Source: Solobacterium sp. (GTDB lineage: Bacteria > Bacillota_I > Bacilli_A > Erysipelotrichales > Erysipelotrichaceae). From it: 64,000 bases of DNA. Location: the NCBI GenBank assembly GCA_017430925.1, contig JAFRMA010000053.1:51338-115337 (forward strand), read 5' to 3'. The notes beneath the pieces were generated by a model. That model searched no databases. It had not been told where the DNA came from and saw nothing but the letters and a program-made list of their open reading frames with translations. The number at the start of each line of letters is the position of its first letter. The first letter of the stretch is position 1. A program made the position numbers and the translations under genes. Below are positions 52,540-63,100 of this stretch, in pieces.

Positions 52540-53345
52540 GATTCGCGTTACTGGCAAGCGGCTCCAAGGGCAACAGCTGTATCATCTATGATGAAAACAT
52601 GACCTTGATGATCGACTGCGGCACAACGAAGAACTATCTGAGTAAGGCAATGGCAGAAGTCGGCACAACTGTGGAAGATCTGGACGCAGTACTGATCACC
52701 CATACGCACAGTGATCATATTTCACAGCTCCGGATGGTGAAGGATTGCCGGATCTATTCTCCGGAAAAGCTCATCGTTCCTTCAACACAGGTAATTCCCG
52801 AGATGCCTTTTCAGATCAATCATGTGACGGTTACTCCGCTCGCTCTTTCCCATGATACGGAGATCACGGTGGGCTATGTCCTGCGGAGCTGGAAAGAAAA
52901 ACTGGTATATATTACCGATACCGGATATCTGAAAGACAGTTATCTGTCTCTGCTGAAAGATGCGGATTATATCCTTCTGGAGAGTAATCATGATATAGAA
53001 ATGTTGATGCATACCTCCAGACCACCGTATCTGAAGATGCGTATCGCTTCCGACAGCGGCCATCTCTGCAACGAAAACTGCGCCAACATCCTGGCGAATA
53101 TCGTTTCTGTCAAGACGAAACATATCGTGCTTTCCCATATCAGCCAGGAAGCGAATACACCCCAGAAAGCCCTGGAAGTCAACTGTAACTATCTGAGGGA
53201 ACACTGTCCCGGCAGATTACATCCGCAGCTGGTAGTCACAGCCGCGCAGCAATACGAAATCATTAAAGGAGGAGACTGGCATGAAAAAAGCAATTACGGT
53301 GTTTATCGCCGCTATCCTGGCATGGAACGGATGGCTGACGTATAA
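52536..53345 (+). CDS. walJ: MBL-fold metallohydrolase WalJ/YycJ
   Basis: This 269-residue beta-lactamase-fold nuclease-like protein has FALLASGSKGNS, metal motif THTHSDHIS, LSHDT and the C-terminal HIVLSHISQEANTP. YycJ is the usual last or next-to-last member of the wal operon and acts in DNA or wall maintenance; its exact substrate is debated. Its last 21 codons overlap the next gene by 65 bases, unusually long for this operon, where other joins are 4-base overlaps. walR and walK are not in the window. Confidence 0.93.
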   Translation: MRFALLASGSKGNSCIIYDENMTLMIDCGTTKNYLSKAMAEVGTTVEDLDAVLITHTHSDHISQLRMVKDCRIYSPEKLIVPSTQVIPEMPFQINHVTVTPLALSHDTEITVGYVLRSWKEKLVYITDTGYLKDSYLSLLKDADYILLESNHDIEMLMHTSRPPYLKMRIASDSGHLCNENCANILANIVSVKTKHIVLSHISQEANTPQKALEVNCNYLREHCPGRLHPQLVVTAAQQYEIIKGGDWHEKSNYGVYRRYPGMERMADV

Positions 53346-54366
53346 GCTGTACAATACCGAGCATCCTCATACCCCGAGTACTCCTGAAGAGAATCCCGGA
53401 GATACGATCATATATAACACCGTAAACGGATATACGACGGATATTACCCAGGCAATCGAGAAAGTACAGCCTGCCCTGGTATTGGTTACTGGTGTATCCC
53501 AGGATGAGAGAGAAACCTATGCCAGCGGAGTGATCTACCAGTCCAACGCAACAGAGACATATATCGTAACCAGTGCTTCCGTCACCGATGGTGCAGAGGT
53601 GATCAAAGTCACATTTGATAATTACGTGGAAATGGAAGCGGAAGTTATCGGCGCAGATCCTATGTCGGATATTGTCCTGCTGTCTGTACATCCGGAATTC
53701 TCTGCCGGCGCAATCGAACTGGGAAACGCATCCTTGATCAAACCCGGAGAATATGTATTCTCCCTGACCGGCAGGAATCAGCGCACACAGAGTTCTACGA
53801 CCAGTTTCGGCGTGGTTTCCATGGAAGCGCAGCTGCCCAGAGAATTCGGAGAAGATTCCTCCTGGATCATCAGTACGTATATGACAGATACGGTATTATC
53901 GGAATACAGTAACGGAGCGCCGGTATTGAATCTTGACGGAGAGATGATCGGAATACTGTCCAGACGTCTTTCCAGGATAGAGTCATCCGCGAATCTATCC
54001 TGTGCTGTCAGTGTGCAGGAGATCCGCCTGATCTGTGACAATCTGATCCGTACCGGTTCCGTAGACAGAGGATATCTGGGAATTACCGGAAGAAATATCT
54101 CGGATATGACTGTGTATGAAAAGAATACACTGGGAATCTCCCTGGATCAGAATACCGGTATCTTGTGTACGGGAGTAGAAGAGAATTCTCCGGCAGCAGG
54201 CATGGGTATTACCGAAGGATATATCCTGTTGACCATAGATGAAGAAGAGCTGACCAATCTTGGCAAACTGAAGGAGATCCTGTATCGGCATCTGCCGGAA
54301 GATACCATCGTGATTGGGGTGAATACCGGTGCGGCTGAATTATCTGTCAGTGTGGTGCTGAAATGA
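53281..54366 (+). CDS. HtrA-like membrane-anchored pseudoprotease with PDZ domain
   Basis: This 361-residue protein has an N-terminal anchor (4-20), a trypsin-like domain (about 50-255) and a PDZ domain (about 260-355). Alignment by eye to HtrA puts Ser100 (VTSAS) at the catalytic His, keeps Asp130 (MSDIVLL), and places Asn211 (EYSNGAP) at the catalytic Ser of GNSGG. Both key residues are missing, so it should be non-proteolytic and act as a chaperone or scaffold. GGAGGAG lies ahead of the ATG. It is where htrC lies in Bacillus, between walJ and rlmH. Confidence 0.85.
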   Translation: MKKAITVFIAAILAWNGWLTYKLYNTEHPHTPSTPEENPGDTIIYNTVNGYTTDITQAIEKVQPALVLVTGVSQDERETYASGVIYQSNATETYIVTSASVTDGAEVIKVTFDNYVEMEAEVIGADPMSDIVLLSVHPEFSAGAIELGNASLIKPGEYVFSLTGRNQRTQSSTTSFGVVSMEAQLPREFGEDSSWIISTYMTDTVLSEYSNGAPVLNLDGEMIGILSRRLSRIESSANLSCAVSVQEIRLICDNLIRTGSVDRGYLGITGRNISDMTVYEKNTLGISLDQNTGILCTGVEENSPAAGMGITEGYILLTIDEEELTNLGKLKEILYRHLPEDTIVIGVNTGAAELSVSVVLK

Positions 54367-54839
54367 TACGTATCGTTGCCTGTGGTTCCGTCCGGGAGAA
54401 ATGGCTGGCAGATGGAATCAAAGAATACCTGAAGCGCCTCAGTGCCTACGATAAGATTGAAATCACGGAAGTCAGGGATGAAAAAGCTCCTGCCTCAAAC
54501 AGTCCTGCCGAGAATCTGCAGGTGATCAACAAAGAAGGGGAGAAGATCCTGAACCGGATCACCCGCCAGGAATATGTGATCCTGCTGGACCTGGGCGGTA
54601 AAGAGATGGATTCCGTACAATTCTCAGATACATTAGATCATTTATATGCGCAGGGACAGACAAAACTCACATTTGTGATCGGTGGTTCGCTTGGTGTAAG
54701 TGATGAACTAAGAAAGCGTGCAGATATGCGCTGGCAGGTCTCGGAAATGACATTTCCGCACCAGTTATGCAGATTGATCGTTCTGGAACAGATCTACAGG
54801 GCATTTAAGATCATTCATCATGAACCCTATCATAAATGA
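54363..54839 (+). CDS. rlmH: 23S rRNA pseudouridine-1915 N3-methyltransferase
   Basis: This 158-residue SPOUT methyltransferase has the family's pattern: IRIVACGSVREKWL, YVILLDLGGKEMDS, FVIGGSLGVSDELR and the C-terminal MTFPHQLCRLIVLEQIYRAFKI. It modifies helix 69 of 23S rRNA. The ATG overlaps the preceding stop (ATGA). It is the last gene of the operon; no clear terminator follows before the HPr gene. Confidence 0.96.
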   Translation: MIRIVACGSVREKWLADGIKEYLKRLSAYDKIEITEVRDEKAPASNSPAENLQVINKEGEKILNRITRQEYVILLDLGGKEMDSVQFSDTLDHLYAQGQTKLTFVIGGSLGVSDELRKRADMRWQVSEMTFPHQLCRLIVLEQIYRAFKIIHHEPYHK

Positions 54840-54905
54840 TTCATTGATTTTATGTATACCAGTTATTTCTGTGATAGAATAAGACTGGAAACTGGAGGTA
54901 TAAAT

Positions 54906-55172
54906 ATGAAAGAATTAAAAGCGAAAATCATCGATCCAGTGGGCTTACATGCAAGTCCGGCAACCGTAGCAGTGAATGCGGCAACGAAATTCGTGAGTGA
55001 TGTTAAGATTTCCTTTAAAGGGAAAACTGTGAATATGAAATCAATCATGGGTGTAATGTCATTGGGTATACCCACAGAATCAGAAATTCTGATTACCTGT
55101 GACGGGGAAGATGAAGAACAAGCTATGGAGATGATTTCTTCTGTGCTGCGTACACAGAAAGTTATTGAGTAA
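54906..55172 (+). CDS. ptsH: HPr-like phosphocarrier protein with Ser at position 17
   Basis: This 88-residue protein has the HPr fold: phosphorylatable His15 in GLHASPAT and Ser46 in NMKSIMGV, the HPr kinase site. The usual active-site Arg17 (GLHARPA) is Ser17 here, which should weaken phosphotransfer from Enzyme I. AACTGGAGG precedes the ATG at 54906. The frame extends to 54852, but without a ribosome site. It is a single gene with its own terminator and no PTS genes next to it; a regulatory (Crh-like) role or a main PTS carrier both remain possible. Confidence 0.88.
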   Translation: MKELKAKIIDPVGLHASPATVAVNAATKFVSDVKISFKGKTVNMKSIMGVMSLGIPTESEILITCDGEDEEQAMEMISSVLRTQKVIE

Positions 55173-55176
55173 CATT

Positions 55177-55200
55177 TTAGATGCTTTTGCATCTTTTTTA
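55177..55200 (+). terminator. Terminator of the HPr gene
   Basis: AGATGC (55179-55184), TTTT loop, GCATCT (55189-55194), followed by TTTTT. Confidence 0.78.
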
Positions 55201-55217
55201 CATTAAGGAGAGAGAAT

Positions 55218-56915
55218 ATGAGCGCAAAAGAACAATTTGAACGTTGGATGAATCACCCGAATCTGGACCCTGCTTTAAAAGAAGAAATGGGGAAGATGGA
55301 CCCGCAGCAGATCAATGATGCTTTCTATACGAACATTGAATTCGGTACTGCCGGTATGCGTGGTGTGCTTGGTGCAGGCACAAACAGAATCAATATTCAT
55401 ACGATTCGTAAGGCAACCCTGGGATTTGCAAACTATATCAATGCGAATGGTCCGGAAGCAGCCAAGCGTGGTGTAGCCATCGGCTATGACAACCGTCACA
55501 TGTCCAGAGAATTCGCCTTTGACAGTGCCAAGGTTCTTGCGGCAAACGGTATCCAGAGCTATGTCTTTGACAGTCTGCGTCCTACACCGGAGTTATCCTT
55601 TGCGGTAAGACATCATCACTGCTTCGGCGGTATCATGATCACAGCATCCCATAATCCGAGAGAATATAACGGTTATAAACTGTATGATGAACTGGGATGT
55701 CAGTTGGTTCCGGCATTGGCAGATGCGGTAATCAAAGAAGTCAATGCGGTAGCAGATGAACTGTCCGTAAGCGCAGATGTTACTGCTGAACAGGAAAAAC
55801 TGATTCGTGTTATCGGCGAAGAAACCGATCAGGAATACTACAAGATGGTGAAGTCCATCCAGCTGAATCCGGATGTAGTCAAGGATCAGGTAAAGATCGT
55901 CTTCTCTCCGGAACACGGCACATCCAATATCCCGGTAAGAACGATTCTCGGTGACTGCGGTTACCAGGTCATTCCGGTTCTTGAACAGTGTGATCCGAAT
56001 CCTGACTTCGCAAATACACCTACACCGAACCCTGAACAGCCGGGTGCGTATGAACTTGCGCTGAAGTATGCGGCTGAGAATGACGCGGATATCATCCTTG
56101 TCTGTGACCCGGATGCGGACCGTATGGGTGTTGTGGCTAAGCGTAACGGCGAGCTGAAACTGATGACAGGTAACCAGTCCGGCGCATTGTTGATTGAGTA
56201 TATCTTCAATCAGCTGACAGCGAAGGGAAAGATGCCTGCGAATCCTGTAATGTTCAATACGGTAGTTACCGGGGATCTTGGTGAAATGATTGCGGCAGGT
56301 TATGGCGTAGAGACAGAGAAGACATTGACCGGATTCAAGTTCATTGGTGAGAAGGTTGCCAAGTATGAGAAGAACCATGAAAAGAACTATGTCTTCGGTT
56401 ATGAAGAATCCTATGGCTCACTGATCGCTCCGTTCGTCCGTGACAAGGATGCGCCTCAGGCATGTCTGATGCTTGCGGAAGCAGCTTGCTGGTACAAGGC
56501 ACAGGGCAAGACATTGTGGGATGTCCTGGAAGAATGCTATGACAAGTACGGACACTACTTCGAGACACAGACATCTGTTACCCTGGCAGGTGAAGCCGGC
56601 GCTGCACGTATTAAAGAGATCATGAACGGTCTGCGTGTAAACAGACTGAATGAAATCAGCGGTGTAAAGGTAGTCCGCTGGCAGGACTTCGAAACACAGG
56701 AAGAGGGAGATGACAACGGAATTACGGAACTGACCGGATTCACCGTATCCAACGTACTGAAATACTTCCTGGAAGATGGTTCCTGGATTGCAATCCGTCC
56801 GAGTGGTACAGAACCGAAGGTAAAGGTATATTACTGCATTAAGGGAAATACCGAAGCTGAAGCTGAACAACTGGCAGATAAGTACATCGAAGTCATGAAG
56901 AAAGTCATGGCTTAA
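55218..56915 (+). CDS. Phosphoglucomutase/phosphomannomutase
   Basis: This 565-residue enzyme is of the alpha-D-phosphohexomutase family, PgcA-like by length. The phosphoserine motif is MITASHNPREYNGYK, the metal loop DPDADRMGV, the sugar-binding loop GYEESYGS and the phosphate loop RPSGTEPKVKVY. It interconverts glucose-1- and glucose-6-phosphate, feeding wall and glycan precursors and linking to maltodextrin use. AAGGAGAGAGAAT precedes the ATG. It is a single gene with its own terminator. Confidence 0.95.
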   Translation: MSAKEQFERWMNHPNLDPALKEEMGKMDPQQINDAFYTNIEFGTAGMRGVLGAGTNRINIHTIRKATLGFANYINANGPEAAKRGVAIGYDNRHMSREFAFDSAKVLAANGIQSYVFDSLRPTPELSFAVRHHHCFGGIMITASHNPREYNGYKLYDELGCQLVPALADAVIKEVNAVADELSVSADVTAEQEKLIRVIGEETDQEYYKMVKSIQLNPDVVKDQVKIVFSPEHGTSNIPVRTILGDCGYQVIPVLEQCDPNPDFANTPTPNPEQPGAYELALKYAAENDADIILVCDPDADRMGVVAKRNGELKLMTGNQSGALLIEYIFNQLTAKGKMPANPVMFNTVVTGDLGEMIAAGYGVETEKTLTGFKFIGEKVAKYEKNHEKNYVFGYEESYGSLIAPFVRDKDAPQACLMLAEAACWYKAQGKTLWDVLEECYDKYGHYFETQTSVTLAGEAGAARIKEIMNGLRVNRLNEISGVKVVRWQDFETQEEGDDNGITELTGFTVSNVLKYFLEDGSWIAIRPSGTEPKVKVYYCIKGNTEAEAEQLADKYIEVMKKVMA

Positions 56916-56927
56916 GCCTGAACTACA

Positions 56928-56955
56928 TAAGAGACCTGCGGGTCTCTTTTTTTAT
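56928..56955 (+). terminator. Terminator of the phosphoglucomutase gene
   Basis: AGAGACC (56930-56936), TGCG loop, GGTCTCT (56941-56947), followed by a run of Ts. Confidence 0.85.
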
Positions 56956-56992
56956 TTCGGACAGATATAAGGCAGAAATGTAAACCTATACC

Positions 56993-57001
56993 TGTTATAA
57001 T
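56993..57001 (+). promoter_or_regulatory. Extended -10 promoter of the LRR surface protein gene
   Basis: TGT-TATAAT reads through 56993-57001 (TATAAT at 56996-57001). The -35 region has no good match. Transcription would begin near 57008, leaving a leader of about 174 bases. Confidence 0.55.
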
Positions 57002-57007
57002 GTAGAC

Positions 57008-57181
57008 GTAAATACGGCACACGAGATAGTAAGGAAAAGATACACTGTGTGCAGGATATACAATACATCTGTTTTCAGATTCGGAACTGACTGTTTCCTG
57101 TCATGATACGGGGTCATGTCTGTTTTGTGTTTGATTATTCAAATCTATAATTGATGACACACTGTGTCGAAGGAGAAACGT
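57008..57181 (+). other. Long 5' leader of the LRR surface protein gene
   Basis: The leader contains GCACAC near 57019 able to pair with GTGTGC near 57048, a CATGA/GTCATG repeat at about 57102-57118, and an odd palindrome GACACA-C-TGTGTC at about 57154-57167, next to the GAAGGAG ribosome site. I recognise no known riboswitch class. The repeats may regulate translation or mRNA stability. Confidence 0.35.
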
Positions 57182-60100
57182 ATGCACAAAAAGATCTTGA
57201 TCCATATTCTTTCACTGTTGCTTACTATGTCTCTGCCCATGTCAGGGATGATATCTGTCCATGCGGAAGAGCCGGAGAATGAGGAGACACCATCAGAAGT
57301 AGTGGAACTGACGGAAGAGGAACAACCAGAAGAGACTGCTCCGGAGATTGAAGAAGAGATTCCTGAAGAACAGAACGAACAAATCGATCTGTATCAGCCG
57401 GAATCTGAAGAGACGATCACCGAAGAAGAACCCGGGGAGGAAGAACTCGTTCCTGAAGAAGAGGAAGAAGAGACTGTCATCGATGTGACAGATCCGGAAG
57501 AATCAGAACCGGAAGAAGAAGCACCGGAAGAAGAACCCGGGGAGCCGGAAGAGGAACCGGAAGAACCTGCGGAAGTTTTCTCTGATGATGAGCCTGTGTT
57601 CTACGTGGCAGGGACAGTCGTGCCATATGAAGGAACCGGTGTTCTGGAAATCGAGAGTGAGTACATCACTTCCGGTACGGTAACATACGATTATGATACG
57701 AATACTCTGACGCTGGACAATGCGGTGATCGTCAACGATCCTACGGAAACAGTCGCTGACACACCAAACACAAGGTCCATCTATAAATCCGGAACAGAAG
57801 ATCTGACAATCAAACTGATCGGGGAAAACTCCATTACTGTTACGTCAGACGAATATTATGTTTACTATATCCGCGGTATTCAGGTCAACGGTCTGCTTAC
57901 CATCACCAGTGATGACGGTACAGGTTCGCTGGATATGAATGTTCAGAATACCGGCCAAAACGGGTATCCGGAAGCTATTGCGGTCAAAGCTCCCAAAGTA
58001 TTCATCGAAAACTGCACACTTAACGTGACAGGAACGTATTATGCTTTCTACATCTCGAAGGAACTTCATTTCGGTGCCGGAACGAACGTTACCGCAGTTG
58101 CTACAAAGTACTATGCAATCAATTACTCCAGTGATGGGGCAAAAGTAACCCATTCACCGCTTGAATGCGATATGTACGGATATACGAACGTCGATGATGA
58201 AGAGGGTAATTATTTATACAAACCGGAATATGTCTATGACTATTATTCGGGGAATACGTTTGCGAACTATCCTAAGGTCACGGTCAAGGACCGTAAACCT
58301 GCAGGGAATATCGTACAGGAAGGATTCTGCGGAGCAGAAGGTGATAATGTTACATATACCTTGACGGATGAAGGCCTGCTTACGATCTCAGGAACCGGAG
58401 CGATGGCAGATTTCAATACGTTTGATTACAATACATCGACAAATCCTCCGTGGTATAGCGAACAGATCATCCTGGTAACTTCTGTCGTCGTCGAAGAAGG
58501 TGTTACGCATATCGGTGATCACGCGTTCATTAACTGTAAAATGATGACTGATGTGACCCTTTCAGACACTGTGGAATCTATAGGGAACTATGCGTTCTGC
58601 CACTGTCATAATCTCCCGGCAATCGTCCTCCCTTCGGCTTTAAAAACGATTGGACAATATGCTTTTGAATGCTGTTACGGCTTGGAAGAAATCGTCATTC
58701 CGGAAGGCACGGAGACGATCGAACATGGTGGTTTCGACGACTGTGAGAATCTCATACAGATCACGCTTCCCAGTACACTGACATACCTTGGTGACTATGC
58801 GCTTGCGGAGTGCAAAAAACTGCAGTCGATAGAACTCTCGGCAAATCTTACCTATCTCGGAAGCGGTGTGTTCTATGAGTGTGTATCACTTACCGGGCCG
58901 GTAACGATTCCCGCCGGAATCACAGAACTGAAGGAGTCTGCATTCCATTACTGTACGAACCTTGAAAGTGTAATCCTTCCGGAAGGACTGTTATCGATCG
59001 GATATGAAACATTCGAAAGATGCGAGAAACTCACACAGCTTGAACTGCCGTCCACACTCACCTACATCGGAGAAGAAGCGTTCGAAGGTTCAGGACTCAC
59101 TTCCATCAATATTCCGGAAAGTGTTACAACGATCGTTCATGAAGCGTTCCGTAACTGCAGTGATCTGGTAAGCGTCCATCTTCCGGATACTCTGACAGTG
59201 ATCCAGGAGGAAACGTTTGAAGGCTGCAGCAGCCTGAAAACAATAAACTTACCGGAAACACTGACAACAATCAGGTATGAAGCGTTTTCCGGCTGTGCCC
59301 TTGAAGAAGTTGTGATCCCGGACAGCGTAACATCCTGGGACTATATGGCATTTCCCAATAATCCCTCACTTACAAAAGTAACGATCGGTACCGGTGTAAA
59401 GTCGATCCCGTCGTATTCTTTCCAAAACTGTTCTGCTTTGACAGATGTTACGATTCCCAATACGATCCAAACGATCTCGGATCAGGCATTCTCAGGATGT
59501 ACAAGTCTGGAAGAAATCTATATCCCGGACAGTATTTTATACATATACATCGGCACATTCAGCGGATGTACAAGTTTGAAGAATGTCCGGCTGTCACAGA
59601 ATATCCAGTATATCAGTGACTCTGTGTTCTATAACTGTTCCGAACTGGAAGAAATCGAATTGCCTTCAGACCTTCAGAGTATCGGAAGCTATACATTCGC
59701 AGGTTGTTCGAAACTGACTTCACTTACATTTCCTGAAGGGATGACCTATTTCGGCGAAGGGGCGTTCCAGAATTGTTCGGCTCTTACGGAAATAAACTTC
59801 CCTGAAACGATGGAGCAGAATTCCGTTGGTGCTTATACGTTTGATGGCTGTTCCTCCCTGACCGAGATCACGATTCCGGATACCGTAAAGGGATTCGGTG
59901 ATTATGCGTTCCATAACTGTACAAGCCTGGAAAAGATCAATTTCAACGGTGTGCTGGAAAATGTCTCCTACAACAATTATGCGGTAGGTTACTACACATT
60001 TGCCAATTGTACATCACTGACAGAACTTTCTCTGACATTCCGGTATAAAAATGGTATGGTCACCTCCAGTTCGTTCAGCAGTTTCCCTGCAGGATTTGTG

Positions 60101-63100
60101 CAGGTGTACGGTATCCCCGGGGGAAGTCTGGAAAGTTACGCGTCATCCTATAACTATACCTTCCATCCGGTCGGATTCACCGTGCAGTATTTCGCCAACG
60201 GTGCCGAAGGAGAGATGGAAGATCAGATCATTGACTACACAGACTTTACGGATGAGTCAGAACCGTATTACTTCACTCCCAATGTATTCACCAACGGTGA
60301 TCTGACCTTTATCGGCTGGAATACAAAAGCTGACGGAAGCGGAACTAACTATGAAGACGGTCAGGAAGTGCCGATCGACATACCGTCCTCCGGTATCATG
60401 ACGCTGTATGCGCAGTGGGCGGAAGGTTATGATCTCTGGATCAAGGGTAAATTGATTCACAGTAAGAATAAAGATGATATTTATCTGGCTTTGAACGGAT
60501 ACAGCAATCCGTCTTACCCGGTAACCTATGATCCTGATACGAACACATTGACACTAAATCCCGGATTTAATGTGACTAATTATAATTCCATAAAGGAAGG
60601 CGCAGGTCCGGAATACTACAGCGGATTGTACTATGGAGGTGACGGAGAGCTTACTATCGTAGTAAAAAGGACGGCATCTTTCAACGGTTCCAGCGGTCAG
60701 GGCGTCCCTGATATCTGCAACCTGTACAGTGCAGGATCTCTCAGAATCATCTTTAATCAGGACGAGAACTACTACAATACACCGAAGCTTGATGTTGGCA
60801 GTAACTCGCGTTATTACGACGGCAATACAGACATGACCGGTATGTATGTAGGCGGGAATCTCACAATCAGCGGAAGCGGTAACTTCTACGTACGAAGCGA
60901 TTACGCCGGAGAGGGACATAGTTACGCACTCCGGATGGCCGGAGGTATCCTGAGATTGCAGGATCAGACATCTGTAGATCTTATGCCGGGGTATGGCGAA
61001 GCCGGAGCCCATGGTCTCTATCTGGACGGGAATACGACACTCCGTGCTTTGAACTGGGAAAGCCAGATGAGAATCAACGGAAACAATAGTCCTGCAATTG
61101 CCGGAGCTACTGGCATCACTTTGAGTCAGCGTAGTTCAGAACTTAGTTTATTCGGATGTTCTTCAGCGACTTTCCAAAATCCAAAACTCCTGGAAGAGTC
61201 CTCTTATCTCGTCAGTAATCTTGCGCAATACCCCGGTATCCGCGTTGATCGCGTCAATCACGTAATGACGGTATCCCTGGCTTATCCAGACAGGCACTAC
61301 GTTTATACAGGCAGTGCGATCAAGCCTGAAATCATCGTGTCCTGCGCCGGTAATACCTTATACGAAGGCAGAGATTATACAGTCAAATACAAGAACAACA
61401 CCAAAGCCTTTGTGTTACCGGAAGGTATCGAAAAAGATCAGGAAGGTTTCATGGAACTGACTGCCAAGAAGCGTAAGACAGCTCCGCAGATCACGGTGAC
61501 AGGGAAAGGCAATTTCAAAGGCAGTACTACACTGTACTTTGAGATTGGGCAAAAGAGTGTTGCGCCGGGTGATACAGCAGACGGAACAGTGCCTGTAAAG
61601 GCAGCGGATCTGACGATTGTTTCCGGAACCAAAGCATCTCCGATTCTGTACTACGGTACAAACAAGCTGACGACGAAAGACTTTACGACCAGTCCTGCAG
61701 CATCTGTGAAGTACAAGGAAAGCACGGTGATGACCATCACCGGCAAGGGTAATTACACTGGTACTGTTGAAATCCCGGTAACAGTTGTCCCGACCAAAGC
61801 GGACCTGAAGAACATCGCGGTTGATTTCGGACCGAAGTCCATCGTCTACGATGGTACAGACCGGAAAGAAGAGATCCTTGCGGGAATCACGGTTTATGAC
61901 GCGATGGACAAGGTTGAAAAGACCGATATCGGAAAGGAACACTACAGTCTGACTATGTCTGGAAACACGAAAGACGCCGGCACGGTTAAAGTCACCGTTA
62001 CGGGTATCAACGGCTATTCCGGAACCAAGACAGCCAGTATCAAGATCGTACCGGACACAAATATCGACATCAAGGTATACAACTATTATGAAGAGGGTGC
62101 GACCTACAGCGGATATGCCATTAACGGTTTCCTTTCCGTGTATGCGGATGTGGATGGTGAAGGAGAAGGTGACGACAAGTATGAGACCTGCCTGGTCGAA
62201 GGAAAAGACTACAAGGTCACATACAAGAACAATACCAATGTCACTACCGCAAAGAAGAAAGCTTCCTATACGATATCCTTTATCGGCAGCTATAAGGGTA
62301 AGAAAGCCATTACCGGTAAATTCGATATCTTCCCGAAGAAGATCCAGAACGCTAGTATTCGAATCGTTCCTGAAAAAGTATATACAAAACCAGGTGCTTA
62401 TGCGTCTGCGCCGTTTGTCCAGTATAATGGCTTTACTCTGAAAGCAGGGAAAGACTATACGTTATCGTATTACCGGAAGGTAACTTACAAAAACGGTGTC
62501 TATGAGTGTACCGGTCCGATCACGTCCAAGAAAGGACAGATGATCACGGATGCGGATTTCATAGATGAAAACGGAAATGAATTAAGTCAGATCTATGTAT
62601 ACGTCGTGATGCGCGGTAAAGGCAACTTCGCTTCCAGTGATCCCAACGATATCAAGTATCAATCATACAGGATCAGAAAGCAGCAGCCTTCCGAAACAGT
62701 CAAGTATCTGGATATGTCCAAAGCTACCGTTACCATTACCAAGAAGAACGCGAAAGGCAAGACCGTCAAGGTATCCTCGTTCCCGTATACCGGAAATACC
62801 ATTACCTTTGATCCGAACGGGTCAGGTTCTCCGAATTATGCGGCGGACATCAAGATTACTTATAAGTACGATAAAAAAACAACTCTGACTCTTGAATACA
62901 ACAGGGACTTCTACCTCAATTACTATGACAATGTCAATAAAGGTACTGCCACAGTTGTGATCCGGGGAAATAACTCTGCCCGGACGTTCTATGATCAGAA
63001 TGGCCAGCCGGTCAAGGATATGAAAGGTAACGAGATCGGATATATCGGCTTCACCGGTGCCAAGTCAACGAATTATAAGATTATTTCCGAGAAGATCGCT

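Noticed and set aside
55593..56378. 261-codon open frame on the minus strand
   Set aside because: It is opposite the phosphoglucomutase gene, whose motifs are complete; no start signals are present.
58470..60170. Periodic DNA that might be a CRISPR or satellite array
   Set aside because: The roughly 69-base period is the 23-residue LRR unit in an open frame; units differ too much in sequence to be direct repeats.
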